Assembly (NCBI RefSeq): GCF_017495225.1
Contig: NZ_JAFEIG010000020.1
Coordinates: 310,001 to 374,000 of the forward strand
Reading direction: 5' to 3'
Origin: Daejeonella sp.
GTDB taxonomy: Bacteria; Bacteroidota; Bacteroidia; Sphingobacteriales; Sphingobacteriaceae
Length of the DNA: 64,000 bases
Under the pieces are notes generated by a model that was given only the letters and a program-made list of their open reading frames with translations, was not told the DNA's origin and searched no databases. Below, piece by piece: positions 36,232 through 45,273 of the stretch; the first letter of the stretch is position 1, and the number at the start of each line of letters is the position of its first letter. A program made the position numbers and the translations under genes.

Positions 36232-37596
36232 TTAAATTTTAGTTTTATCAAATAAATCAAATACCAGTTCTTTAGCTTCATTTGTTAATTTATAATAAAC
36301 CAATCTGCTATCATCACCAGATTTAGAACGTATAATAGCCTCCTCAATCTTGTAATTAATTAAAAATTTAAGGTTCAAATCTTTCAAAAATTTTGATCGT
36401 AGGCGTCGCTGATGTTCTGGAGATTTATCATCAATTTTTAAAATTTCATTTATTTGAACTACAGATACATAATTTTCTGACTCTTTATCCGGTTCTAAAA
36501 ACCTATTAAGGAATAGTAGCTCCAATTCATCAAAGTGGCTAATACTATCAACTTTTCTATTTATATTTTTTCTTTTCCTGAAGATTTGATATCCTAGAAT
36601 AATAAAGCCTAGGACAGAAAAAGTTATAGCTGCATATTGATAAATTACTTGATTATCGTTTGTGTAGAAGACTCCAAAAAATTTAGCTTGATTTAATAAG
36701 TCTTTTTTAGATAATTTTACGATTGTAGTTTGATTCTCATGAAAGATATAAATTGTGTCGCCTTGCACCTTTAAATGGTCTCCTAAAGGGAAATAGAATT
36801 TTTCATTCTCAAATAGGAATACTTCATTTTTTACTGGTTCTATGAAGAAAATTTTACTCAAAGTAAAATGTAAAAAATATTTTCCATCCCAAATAGCAGT
36901 ATTATTTACTTCAGGAGGAAGATCAGGATTTATTTTTCCTAGAATTGACCATTGCAAAGATTTAAAATCAAAAGCAAACAATTTATCATCAATCACTTTT
37001 GGATAACCTTTTAGTGGAAGCACTCTATAAGGAGCACCAGAAAAAAATTTATCCGCTATTTTTGAATAGCCTTGGTATCCATGTACAAAAGATTCAGGTC
37101 CAAAATTAATTGCACGAATATCTTGCCACTCACGCAATTTCACGTCATAATAAGTTAATGCTTTACTATAACCCCAGAATCCAGTACCACCAAAACTATA
37201 AAGGGTATCTTTTCTAACAAATTGAGGTGCGAAAAAATTGTATCCCCTAAAATATGTTTTGTCTAAACGTTTTAATATCCTTTTATTGGGGTTGAAATGA
37301 TACACCATTCCTGTTCCGTCCACTGTAAACAATAAACTTTCACCATCCGATTCATGAAAATAATTATTGTTAAAAGTAACTGCTAAATCTGATAAAATAG
37401 CAGTATCAACGTTTAATACAGCTAATTGCTTCCAAACATTAGGTTGTATCTCACGGACATAAGTTCTACTATCAACCAAAATACGTTCTCTGGAACCTAA
37501 ATTGGAATTAATCCACTCAAAATAACGCTTTTGTGCTTTGGCTTCAATGCAGAAGAAATGAAGGATGAAAACTAAAAAAAAGAATAATTTTTTCAT
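36232..37596 (-). CDS. membrane protein with kelch-like sensor and cytoplasmic winged-helix-like tail
   Basis: About 454 aa from ATG 37596, which places a signal peptide (MKKLFFFLVFILHFFCIEAKAQ) at the start; an ATG four codons earlier is possible. Residues about 25-310 have kelch-type beta-propeller repeats ('DTLYSFGGTGFWGYSKALTY', 'KLFAFDFKSLQWSILGKI'). One transmembrane helix (about 320-338) follows, then a basic cytoplasmic region with 'QINEILKIDDKSPEHQRRLR' and 'RLVYYKLTNEAKELVFDLF', which looks like a winged-helix DNA-binding or signalling tail. It may be a one-component membrane regulator. It is divergent from the YaaA-like and adhesin genes; GATAGCTATC (37610-37619) and TATCTATCGC/TATCTATTG repeats (37731-37749) sit in the shared promoter region. 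Confidence 0.6.
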   Translation of the reverse strand: MKKLFFFLVFILHFFCIEAKAQKRYFEWINSNLGSRERILVDSRTYVREIQPNVWKQLAVLNVDTAILSDLAVTFNNNYFHESDGESLLFTVDGTGMVYHFNPNKRILKRLDKTYFRGYNFFAPQFVRKDTLYSFGGTGFWGYSKALTYYDVKLREWQDIRAINFGPESFVHGYQGYSKIADKFFSGAPYRVLPLKGYPKVIDDKLFAFDFKSLQWSILGKINPDLPPEVNNTAIWDGKYFLHFTLSKIFFIEPVKNEVFLFENEKFYFPLGDHLKVQGDTIYIFHENQTTIVKLSKKDLLNQAKFFGVFYTNDNQVIYQYAAITFSVLGFIILGYQIFRKRKNINRKVDSISHFDELELLFLNRFLEPDKESENYVSVVQINEILKIDDKSPEHQRRLRSKFLKDLNLKFLINYKIEEAIIRSKSGDDSRLVYYKLTNEAKELVFDLFDKTKI

Positions 37597-37758
37597 GATT
37601 GTAATCAACGATAGCTATCAAATTTATTGAATTCAGGCTAATTATATTACTAAAATATGTTTAAACATGTTCGCTACACGATAAACACGATAATTTAAAA
37701 CAATTAAATGTTGAATTATTAAAATTGTGGTATCTATCGCTATCTATTGAAAAACATT

Positions 37759-38082
37759 ATGAGTTCTAAAAATAAAATATTGGTGCCGTGTACTAGTCGT
37801 AAATCAGACGCAAAAGGTGAGAAATCAAACTTAGATGATTTAAGTTTTAATCAATTAAATAGCGCGAGAAAATTTATTGTAGATAAATACTCAAATAGTG
37901 ATTACGATATCATTGTAGATAGGACTAGAAACATACACCGTCATGATAACAATTCAAGAACTCTAGATTGGGATAATTGCTTACCAGCATATCAAAGATA
38001 TACAGGAATTATTTTTTCTAAAGTTGAGGAGCAGAATTGGCAAAAAGCAGATAATGTCTTATTTGTGTCGGCTTTTAGTTAA
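37759..38082 (+). pseudogene. truncated duplicate of the YaaA-like gene
   Basis: 107 codons from ATG 37759, which aligns with the start of the 205-aa paralogue at 38192 (both have the key Cys at residue 11). The proteins are alike up to LPAYQRYTGIIFSKVEEQNW and NVLFVSA, then this copy ends FS-stop where the other continues PLFGIIKPGD. No remnant of the missing half is visible downstream in any frame, so it is a 3'-truncated duplicate, perhaps inactive. Confidence 0.7.
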
Positions 38083-38191
38083 GATATCGCCCAAACTAAT
38101 AGACTTTTGGTTTACATCATAATCCTTTTTTTTCTGTTGGAATGGGTGATATTTTATAAAGTTAATTAACATAATCTAATAATAAACCTAA

Positions 38192-38809
38192 ATGAAAACA
38201 GTAGAAAACATTATAATTTCCTGCAGTAGTCAGAAATCAAAAGAGCCGGGAATAAAGGCAAAACTTGCCGATTTAAGTTTCGACCAATTATCTGAAACAA
38301 GGAATTATTTAGCTGAAAGGTATATAGATCCTGATTACCATTTCATTTCTGATAGAAGATTGAACACAGTTCGACATCGAAATATATCTAGATGCCTAGA
38401 ATGGAATAATTGCTTGCCAGCACATAGTAGATATACTGGCAAAGTTTTTTCACATATTCAAAACCAGAATTGGTTGAAAGCTCACAACGTGCTTATTGTT
38501 TCCCCATTATTTGGGATAATAAAGCCTGGGGATAAAATTCCAAATTATAATTTACAAATGTCTGATTTATTAGTTAGCAAAAAACATAACATAAACATTC
38601 CTATTTGGCGTATTTGGCGCCCTGTACTTGACGAACTTATTCATGAATTAAGTGATGGTAAAACTACATTTAGCCTACTCTTCAATAGCTGCACACGTGG
38701 CTTTAGTGTAGATACAAGAAATTCTTTTGAAAGTCCGGTAATACAATGGAGGGATAATTATGGGCACCATAAGGGTGAATGGTTGAATGATTATTTATCA
38801 AATAGATAG
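38192..38809 (+). CDS. YaaA-like (DUF328-type) protein
   Basis: 205 aa, no signal peptide. NNCLPAHSRYTGKVFSHI followed by 'NVLIVSPLFGIIKPGDKIPN' and YNLQMSDLL is the pattern of YaaA (peroxide-stress, DUF328) proteins: LPAxxRYTG, then an 'S-x-L-F-G-x-x-x-P' block. YaaA limits intracellular iron and DNA damage under H2O2 stress in E. coli; whether that holds here is unknown. The homology is distant, so related DUF families remain possible. The gene stops 3 nt before the adhesin, implying a shared transcript. Confidence 0.55.
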   Translation: MKTVENIIISCSSQKSKEPGIKAKLADLSFDQLSETRNYLAERYIDPDYHFISDRRLNTVRHRNISRCLEWNNCLPAHSRYTGKVFSHIQNQNWLKAHNVLIVSPLFGIIKPGDKIPNYNLQMSDLLVSKKHNINIPIWRIWRPVLDELIHELSDGKTTFSLLFNSCTRGFSVDTRNSFESPVIQWRDNYGHHKGEWLNDYLSNR

Positions 38810-38812
38810 AAT

Positions 38813-41800
38813 ATGATTAGGGCTGTAAAAACTCTGGTGCTTTTATTATTGGTTTCAGTAAATCTAAAGGGGCAAACTACTGGAAATTGGTTCGAAAGAA
38901 AGGGATTTGGAGATTTTTATATTAGCAATGGTACGAGTGGTGACTTCCATCAAACAATCAGTTTTAATATTTCTGGAACTATTTATGTAGGTCATAAACT
39001 GTCTTTTTCAATATATGACCCTAAATTAAACAGCTATATTCCTAAAACTGCACCAAGCTTTATTTCGAATGTATTGACTTCATTTTCGATTGGAAATAAA
39101 GGATATGTTCTTGCAAGGTTAAATAGTGGTGAAAAAAAAATGCTTGAATATAATCCTGAATTAGATCAATGGACTTCTAAACAACAATTTGTAGGAAATG
39201 CAATAACTGCAGCATCAAGTTTTGTAATAAACAACAAAGCCTACATCATTGGTGGTGGGTTAAGTGCATTTAATATGTCGGGCGACGAATTCAGTTCACA
39301 AGTTTGGGAATACAATCCAATAGTTGATGTGTTTTTGAGAAAGAAAGACACTCCTTTTGGTAGCCGTATGAATATGCTAATATCTCATTTTAAAAAACCG
39401 AAAGGTTTTGTCATAGACAATTATGGCTATATCTTATTTGATTCTTCTACTTTCTATCAATTTGATCCAATAACGGACAATTGGTATTCAAAACCTGCAC
39501 CCAATGTTTCATATAATTGTAGGACTGGAGGACCTTGTTACATATTTAATTCATTTTCTTTTAAAGAGTATGGTTATTATCTTGCTGAAAGTAATATTTA
39601 TTTACCAGGTAACGTATTTATGCGTTACGACCCAAAATCAGAGAGTTGGACGAAAATTAAAGAAAATACTAATATTGGTTTAGGAACCGCTTTGAGTGCG
39701 CAGATTTGGGTAAATGATGATAATTTTTCATATGGGATATCATTTGGAGGAAATATTTCATTTACCCCAAATGATTATACACTTTATACAAATAAAATTA
39801 CCCCAGTAAATATTTGCTCAAATCTTGAAGACAATATTGATTTAAAATTAGAATTTACCGCCAAAGGGAACTATAATGCAAGTAACGTTTTCAAGCTTCT
39901 TTTATCTGATGAAAATGGAAATTTTGCTTCACCTAAAATTTTAGACAGTTTAGAAACAGGTACCTCCGATCAATATATAGGTAGTTTTACAAAGAATTTT
40001 TCCCCTGAAATACTTAATCCAATTAAAAATTACAGATTAAAAGTAACTGCCTCAAATCCAAATGATATTGACTTATTTGAAACGCCACTCAAAGATAAAG
40101 CAATTTATTATCCATCTGTAAAAATAACTAGTTCTGGACCCACAAATATTTGCAAAGGCTCATTTGTAACTTTAAGTGTACCTTTAGTAGAAGGATATTC
40201 CTATCAATGGTTTTCAAATGATTACCCATTCGGTGGTGGGACTAAAAACTTTTTTCAAGCTGCCTATGACGGTAATTATTCTGTTAAAGTAACCAACACC
40301 AACGGTTGTGTGGCTACTAGTGAAAAAATTAAGATAACGGTTAGTCCAGTACCTACTTCAGCAACAATTACTGCTAGTGGCCCTACTACATTTTGTCAAG
40401 GTGGATCTGTCACTTTAACTTCAAGTCCTGGTTATAAATACCTTTGGAGTAACGGAGATACTACTCAAACTATAATTGTTAATAAAGGAGGCAATTACAC
40501 AAGTCAGGTGATTAACGAGAGTGGCTGTAGCATAACTAGCAATATTATAGGTGTGAAAGTTCTACCTCTTCCAATTGCAACTATAACCGCAATTGGTCCA
40601 ACAACATTTTGTCAAGGTGGTTCTGTTAAATTAATTGCTAGTCAAGGGAGAAGCTTCCTTTGGAGTAACGGAGCTAAGACTCAAGAAATAATTGTTAGCG
40701 AAAGTGGTAATTATAGCGTAACCGTTACCAGTATCACTGATAATGGGTGTGTTGCCACAAGTGCCCCTACCGCTGTAACAGTAAATACAGTTACTGATAA
40801 AGCAACTATTACCGCAAATGGTCCAACAACGTTTTGCCCGGGTGGTTCCGTAACACTTACTGCGAGTTCTGGAGATAGTTATTTGTGGAGCAATGGTGAG
40901 AAGACTCAAAGTATTGTTGTCACTAATGCAGGCAATTATAGTGTAAAAGTAACTAATTCAAGTGGTTGCACGCTAACTAGTGAAGCTACAACAATTAGTA
41001 TTAACCCATTACCTACAGTAAGAATTTCCGCCATTGGACCTACAAGTCTTTGTCAAGGAGAATCAGTCACTTTAATTTCTTCTTCTGGAAAAAGTTATCT
41101 GTGGAGCACGGGAGAAACAACTCAGAGTATTAAAGTTAGTAGTAGTGGTAAATATACCGTTAAAATGACTAATGAAAATGGATGTTCTAACACAAGTGAG
41201 CCATTTACTGTAACAGTGAGTCAAACTTCAATAGCTACAGTAACTGCTAGTGGACCATTATCGTTTTGCCAAGGTGGCTCTGTCACATTAACTTCAATGA
41301 CCGGCAGTAGTTATTTATGGAATAATGGTGCGACCACTCAAAGTATCAATGTTAATAATTCAGGAAATTATAGTGTCACAGTTAAAAATGAAAATGGCTG
41401 TTCTTTAATTTCTTCACCAGTTACAGTATCAGTTAACATATTACCAAAAGCTGAAATTACAGCTACTGGACCAACAACATTTTGTGCTGGGGGATCAGTA
41501 ACACTTACATCAAATACGGGCAGCAGTTATTTATGGAATAACGGTGCAACGACTCAAAGTATCAATGTTAATAGCGCTGGAAACTATAGTGTAACGGTTA
41601 AAAATGAGAATGGCTGTTCTGTAACATCAACTCCAATAACAGTAATTATTAATTCATTACCTAAAGCTGAAATTACAGCTAGTGGACGAACAACATTTTG
41701 TCCGGGAGAATCTGTTACATTAACAGCAAGTTCTGGAAGTAGTTATTTGTGGAGTACTGGAGCAACAAGTCAAAATATAAAAGTAGATAAAACTGGCAAT

Positions 41801-42820
41801 TATAGTGTCAAAGTTACAAATTCTAATGGATGTAGTGCAACTTCCTCATCAACCAGTGTAATAGCATCCACTACGCCAGATGCAGTAATTACAGCATCTG
41901 GCTCAACTACTATAACTCAAAATGGAAATGTAAACCTGAGTGTTATTAGTGTAACCGGAAATCAATATCAATGGTTTAAAAATTCAACAGCAATAAGTTC
42001 TGCAACTTCAAGCGTTTACAAAGCCACAAGTGGAGGATCTTATACCGTCAAGGTAACTAATTCAGCAGGATGCACTAACATTTCCTCTCCTGTTGTTGTT
42101 AAGTCAATTTTAGTTTTACCTTCAAACAACTTTCAAATAAGCATACAACCAGAAAGTTGTCGAACAAGTGATAATGGTAAAATAGTACTAAAAGCCACTG
42201 AAAACCTAAATTATTCAGCAAGTTTATCTAAATCTGGACAATCTCTAAAAACAGTTTCCTTTAACACTAATACTGAGCTTTCTGGTCTTTCAGCAGGTAA
42301 ATACACTATTTGCATCACAGTTGCGGGACAAGCAGACTTCCGTCAATGCTTCGATGTTGTAATAACCGAGCCTCAAGATTTAGCTGTATTCTCATTTGTA
42401 GATAGAAGTAATAATTCACTTATGTTAAATATGTCAGGTGGAGATACATATTACGTATCGTTAAATGATGTACAACATATAAATCGTTCATCTAAAATGA
42501 ATTTAGGATTAAAAAGAGGTTGGAATAAAATAAAAATCAGTTCCGACAAGGAATGTCAAGGAGTATACACTGAAGATATATATGTCGATGAAAAAATAAG
42601 TGTATTTCCAAATCCATTTACCTCAATATTGAATATTAAAGTAGATCAACAAGATAATAAATCAATTTCTGTTAAGGTTCTTGATCAGTCTGGTCTTGAG
42701 GTTCACAAAGAAAATGCCATAGTAAATAATAACTTAATTAGCATTGATCTGAGCAAATTAACAAAAGGATATTATTTTGTGGTTATTGGAAGTAATACAT
42801 ATAAAGTTATAAAGAAATGA
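38813..42820 (+). CDS. large secreted adhesin: kelch-like N-terminus, Ig-like repeats, T9SS sorting domain
   Basis: 1335 aa. Signal peptide ending NLKGQ. Residues about 25-330 contain kelch-like motifs ('VWEYNPIVDVFLRKKDTPFG', 'MRYDPKSESWTKIKEN'). From about 440 to 1098 there are about nine Ig-like repeats with a 72-75 aa period: each has GPTTFC-G-x-SVTLTAS, YLWSNG, and GNYSVTVTNxNGC, with two cysteines. A separate domain (about 1105-1255) follows. The last 72 residues (from VFPNPFTSILNIKVDQ, about 1264) are a type A T9SS C-terminal sorting domain. It is predicted to be exported by the type IX system and anchored or released at the cell surface. Neighbours are two lipoproteins that overlap or follow at once. 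Confidence 0.9.
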   Translation: MIRAVKTLVLLLLVSVNLKGQTTGNWFERKGFGDFYISNGTSGDFHQTISFNISGTIYVGHKLSFSIYDPKLNSYIPKTAPSFISNVLTSFSIGNKGYVLARLNSGEKKMLEYNPELDQWTSKQQFVGNAITAASSFVINNKAYIIGGGLSAFNMSGDEFSSQVWEYNPIVDVFLRKKDTPFGSRMNMLISHFKKPKGFVIDNYGYILFDSSTFYQFDPITDNWYSKPAPNVSYNCRTGGPCYIFNSFSFKEYGYYLAESNIYLPGNVFMRYDPKSESWTKIKENTNIGLGTALSAQIWVNDDNFSYGISFGGNISFTPNDYTLYTNKITPVNICSNLEDNIDLKLEFTAKGNYNASNVFKLLLSDENGNFASPKILDSLETGTSDQYIGSFTKNFSPEILNPIKNYRLKVTASNPNDIDLFETPLKDKAIYYPSVKITSSGPTNICKGSFVTLSVPLVEGYSYQWFSNDYPFGGGTKNFFQAAYDGNYSVKVTNTNGCVATSEKIKITVSPVPTSATITASGPTTFCQGGSVTLTSSPGYKYLWSNGDTTQTIIVNKGGNYTSQVINESGCSITSNIIGVKVLPLPIATITAIGPTTFCQGGSVKLIASQGRSFLWSNGAKTQEIIVSESGNYSVTVTSITDNGCVATSAPTAVTVNTVTDKATITANGPTTFCPGGSVTLTASSGDSYLWSNGEKTQSIVVTNAGNYSVKVTNSSGCTLTSEATTISINPLPTVRISAIGPTSLCQGESVTLISSSGKSYLWSTGETTQSIKVSSSGKYTVKMTNENGCSNTSEPFTVTVSQTSIATVTASGPLSFCQGGSVTLTSMTGSSYLWNNGATTQSINVNNSGNYSVTVKNENGCSLISSPVTVSVNILPKAEITATGPTTFCAGGSVTLTSNTGSSYLWNNGATTQSINVNSAGNYSVTVKNENGCSVTSTPITVIINSLPKAEITASGRTTFCPGESVTLTASSGSSYLWSTGATSQNIKVDKTGNYSVKVTNSNGCSATSSSTSVIASTTPDAVITASGSTTITQNGNVNLSVISVTGNQYQWFKNSTAISSATSSVYKATSGGSYTVKVTNSAGCTNISSPVVVKSILVLPSNNFQISIQPESCRTSDNGKIVLKATENLNYSASLSKSGQSLKTVSFNTNTELSGLSAGKYTICITVAGQADFRQCFDVVITEPQDLAVFSFVDRSNNSLMLNMSGGDTYYVSLNDVQHINRSSKMNLGLKRGWNKIKISSDKECQGVYTEDIYVDEKISVFPNPFTSILNIKVDQQDNKSISVKVLDQSGLEVHKENAIVNNNLISIDLSKLTKGYYFVVIGSNTYKVIKK
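40379..41899 (+). repeat. seven tandem repeats of 216-225 bp inside the adhesin gene
   Basis: The GGx-Pro codons of successive repeats fall at 40379, 40595, 40820, 41036, 41252, 41468 and 41684, so six of the seven units lie exactly 216 bp apart and one is 225 bp. The units at 41252 and 41468 are almost identical in DNA (TTATGGAATAA-GGTGC-AC-ACTCAAAGTATCAATG), a sign of recent duplication or conversion, while outer units have diverged. Confidence 0.9.
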
Positions 42821-43503
42821 GAAAAATAATTTTAATTATATTCATTCAAGTAACTATTTTATCATGTGGTAAAAAGAAATCAAACCTTGCCCCCGAGCCA
42901 ACCGCGGCAACCCTCGTAAGTCCAATAAATAACGAGCCGTGTACTACAGGAACTCTTGTATCGAATACTGAAAGTAAAATAACATTTAACTGGAATGCTG
43001 GATTAAACACAAATAGTTTTTTAATTACTGTTACGAATTTGAATACAAAAATTCAACAAACATATCCAACAAACGTAAACAGTGCAACACTAACATTACA
43101 ACAAAACACCCCATATTCATGGTTTGTAACATCAAAATCGACATTCAGTGCTACTTCCACAAATAGTATAACTTGGAAGTTTTATAATTCAGGAACTGGA
43201 GCAAGTAGCTTTCCCCCATATCCAGCAGAAATATTAAATCCATTAATGGGTCAAATTATTTCACCTATTAATGGTAAAATCAACCTCCAATGGAAAGGTT
43301 CTGACGCGGATAATGATATCGTTAATTATGATGTATATTTTGGAACAACAGCTAGTCCTGCACTAATTCAAAGCAAGATAAGTACGGCTGGCATTAGCAA
43401 TATCAGCGTCAATTCAAATACAACCTATTACTGGAAAGTAATTACATATGACTCAAAAGGCAACACCTCCGACTCAGGTTTGTTTGAGTTTAAAACGAAT
43501 TGA
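42817..43503 (+). CDS. lipoprotein with fibronectin-III-like domains
   Basis: 228 aa. The signal peptide ends TILSCGKKKS, a lipobox (Cys near residue 17). Two Ig/FnIII-like sandwich stretches follow: 'TPYSWFVTSKSTFS' and 'VNSNTTYYWKVITYDSKGNT', the second of which is a typical fibronectin-like end. It overlaps the adhesin stop by 4 bp (ATGA), so it is translationally coupled. A surface partner of the adhesin is likely; no enzyme motif is seen. Confidence 0.75.
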   Translation: MRKIILIIFIQVTILSCGKKKSNLAPEPTAATLVSPINNEPCTTGTLVSNTESKITFNWNAGLNTNSFLITVTNLNTKIQQTYPTNVNSATLTLQQNTPYSWFVTSKSTFSATSTNSITWKFYNSGTGASSFPPYPAEILNPLMGQIISPINGKINLQWKGSDADNDIVNYDVYFGTTASPALIQSKISTAGISNISVNSNTTYYWKVITYDSKGNTSDSGLFEFKTN

Positions 43504-43536
43504 TTAAAATAACAAATTAATAAAATCAACAAAAAA

Positions 43537-44487
43537 ATGAGAAAAATTTTAATTATAATCAACTTAATTGTTTTAATCGGATGTAAAAAATCAGAAGATG
43601 GCACTGTAGAAGTTGTACCACTTGCTCCTACTGAATTAAAGGTAACCATCGCCTCAAAAACCCAAGCAGATCTGACATGGAAAGATAATTCCACCAATGA
43701 AACTGGCTATAAAATTGAAAGAAAAACAGATAATGGTGTTTTTAGCGAAGTAGGCTCCACCACCACCGATGTAACAAATTTTTCTGATAAAAAAGTAAGT
43801 TTATATACAAATTATACTTACAGGATATATAGCTTTAATAAGGCAGGAAAATCAATTCAATACTCGAATGAAGTAGGCACCAATTTTTTCGTATTTGGTA
43901 CAGTGGTAGGCGCCACTGGCAGAATATGGATGGATAGAAATTTGGGAGCTAGTCGAGTTGCAACAAGTATTAATGATGCTGCTTCTTTTGGCGATTATTA
44001 CCAGTGGGGAAGAAACTCAGATGGCCATGAGTTAAGTAGTTCTAAAACGACTAATTCATTATCCAGTACGAATTCTCCAGCGCATGGTTTATTTATTAAA
44101 ACCTCTGTAGAACCACATGATTGGCGAAGTCCTCAAAACAATAATTTATGGCAAGGGGTAAATGGAATAAACAATCCCTGTCCCCCCGGATTTCGTTTAC
44201 CAACAGAAGCAGAATGGATTGCAGAAAAATCAACATTTAGAACAGATTGGGCAGCAGGTGCTTTTGAATCTCCACTTAAATTGCCTGCTGCAGGCTATCG
44301 TTTTCGTATCAACAATTTTGGTATCGCTAATATTGGTTTAGACCCTCGTGGCTTCTATTGGAGTAGCAGCACTAAAGATGGCTCTAATGCAGTTGCGTTA
44401 TATTTCAATGGGGGACAGCCAATGGTAAATACAGTGTATATCGGTCGCAGAGCAGATGGATATTGCGTTCGATGTATTAAGGATTAA
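43537..44487 (+). CDS. lipoprotein with fibronectin-III and FISUMP (major paralogous) domain
   Basis: 316 aa, lipobox LVLIGCKKSE. Residues 30-115 form an FnIII domain ('LAPTELKVTIASKTQADLTW' through 'NKAGKSIQYSNEV'). Residues about 125-316 match the Fibrobacter succinogenes major paralogous domain: RIWMDRNLGASR, FGDYYQWGR, CPPGFRLPTEAEW, LPAAGYR and ending YCVRCIKD. Such proteins are surface-exposed in Bacteroidota, function unknown. It is the third gene of the adhesin operon, 33 bp after the previous one. Confidence 0.85.
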   Translation: MRKILIIINLIVLIGCKKSEDGTVEVVPLAPTELKVTIASKTQADLTWKDNSTNETGYKIERKTDNGVFSEVGSTTTDVTNFSDKKVSLYTNYTYRIYSFNKAGKSIQYSNEVGTNFFVFGTVVGATGRIWMDRNLGASRVATSINDAASFGDYYQWGRNSDGHELSSSKTTNSLSSTNSPAHGLFIKTSVEPHDWRSPQNNNLWQGVNGINNPCPPGFRLPTEAEWIAEKSTFRTDWAAGAFESPLKLPAAGYRFRINNFGIANIGLDPRGFYWSSSTKDGSNAVALYFNGGQPMVNTVYIGRRADGYCVRCIKD

Positions 44488-44633
44488 TACATTTTATACT
44501 TAATGCTTCAATTGATTAATTATAATTAAAATAACGTATTAGAACAAATTGAATCAACCTTTTTAATTTAGATTAAAATCACTTTTAAATTAACTTTAAA
44601 AGTCTCACAATAAGAACATTAAACTCTAAAAAA

Positions 44634-45148
44634 ATGAAAAATAACACACATAAAGGAGACGCTTATAGGCTAGTACTATCAAACTTAAAATCATGTGGTG
44701 AAAGTAATGATATATTTCACTTAATTGGTCTTATTGCTGCTTCTGAAAGTATCATGTCAGATCGATTAACTGCATTTCTTCATGGCACACAAAACGCAGC
44801 TTACTTAAAAAATTTGCAGCAAAATAAAAATGGAGTATCATTCGGCCATCTATTAACATTAAGTAAAGAAGAACTTGAAAAAGAATTAAAGCCAATTAGA
44901 GGTATTGACAAGATCGAAACTAAAATTTATATGCTGAAAATTTTGCTTGGAAAGAAATGCGAAATCAAATTATACATGCAGTTTGCAAGTCAAAAAATAA
45001 CATAACTCATAAATCTCAACAGATACTTTTTGCTGAGGCACAATGTGCTTGTATAATAGCTTATAGATTAGTACGATTATTACTAAAATGGAATAGTAAA
45101 ACCAAAAAAGAAAAAAACGTTTTAAAAAAGCAGTCTACAAATAATTAG
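44634..45148 (+). pseudogene. HEPN-like gene broken by a frameshift near 44955
   Basis: The first frame (44634-45005) encodes 'IAASESIMSDRLTAFLHGTQ', 'VSFGHLLTLSKEELEKELKP' and then degenerates (LGKKCEIKLYMQ). In the -1 frame the sense sequence resumes as LAWKEMRNQIIHAVCKSKNN and runs to 45148 as an alpha-helical 'AEAQCACIIAYRLVRLLLKW'. The joined 185-aa product has the HEPN RNase motif R-N-Q-I-I-H (Rx4H), located right after the shift. No slippery heptamer is seen. Either a genuine inactivation, a sequencing error, or programmed shifting. HEPN proteins are usually toxins or antiphage RNases. Confidence 0.65.
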
Positions 45149-45273
45149 ATGCCTATTTAAGTGATACAAAAAAGAAAAAATTGATTTAATCTTTATTTAA
45201 ATATAAAACTCCCCAAAAAACTATTCCCCAAAAAATCCTATATTAGATTGTAAAAGAAATAAAAATACAATCA

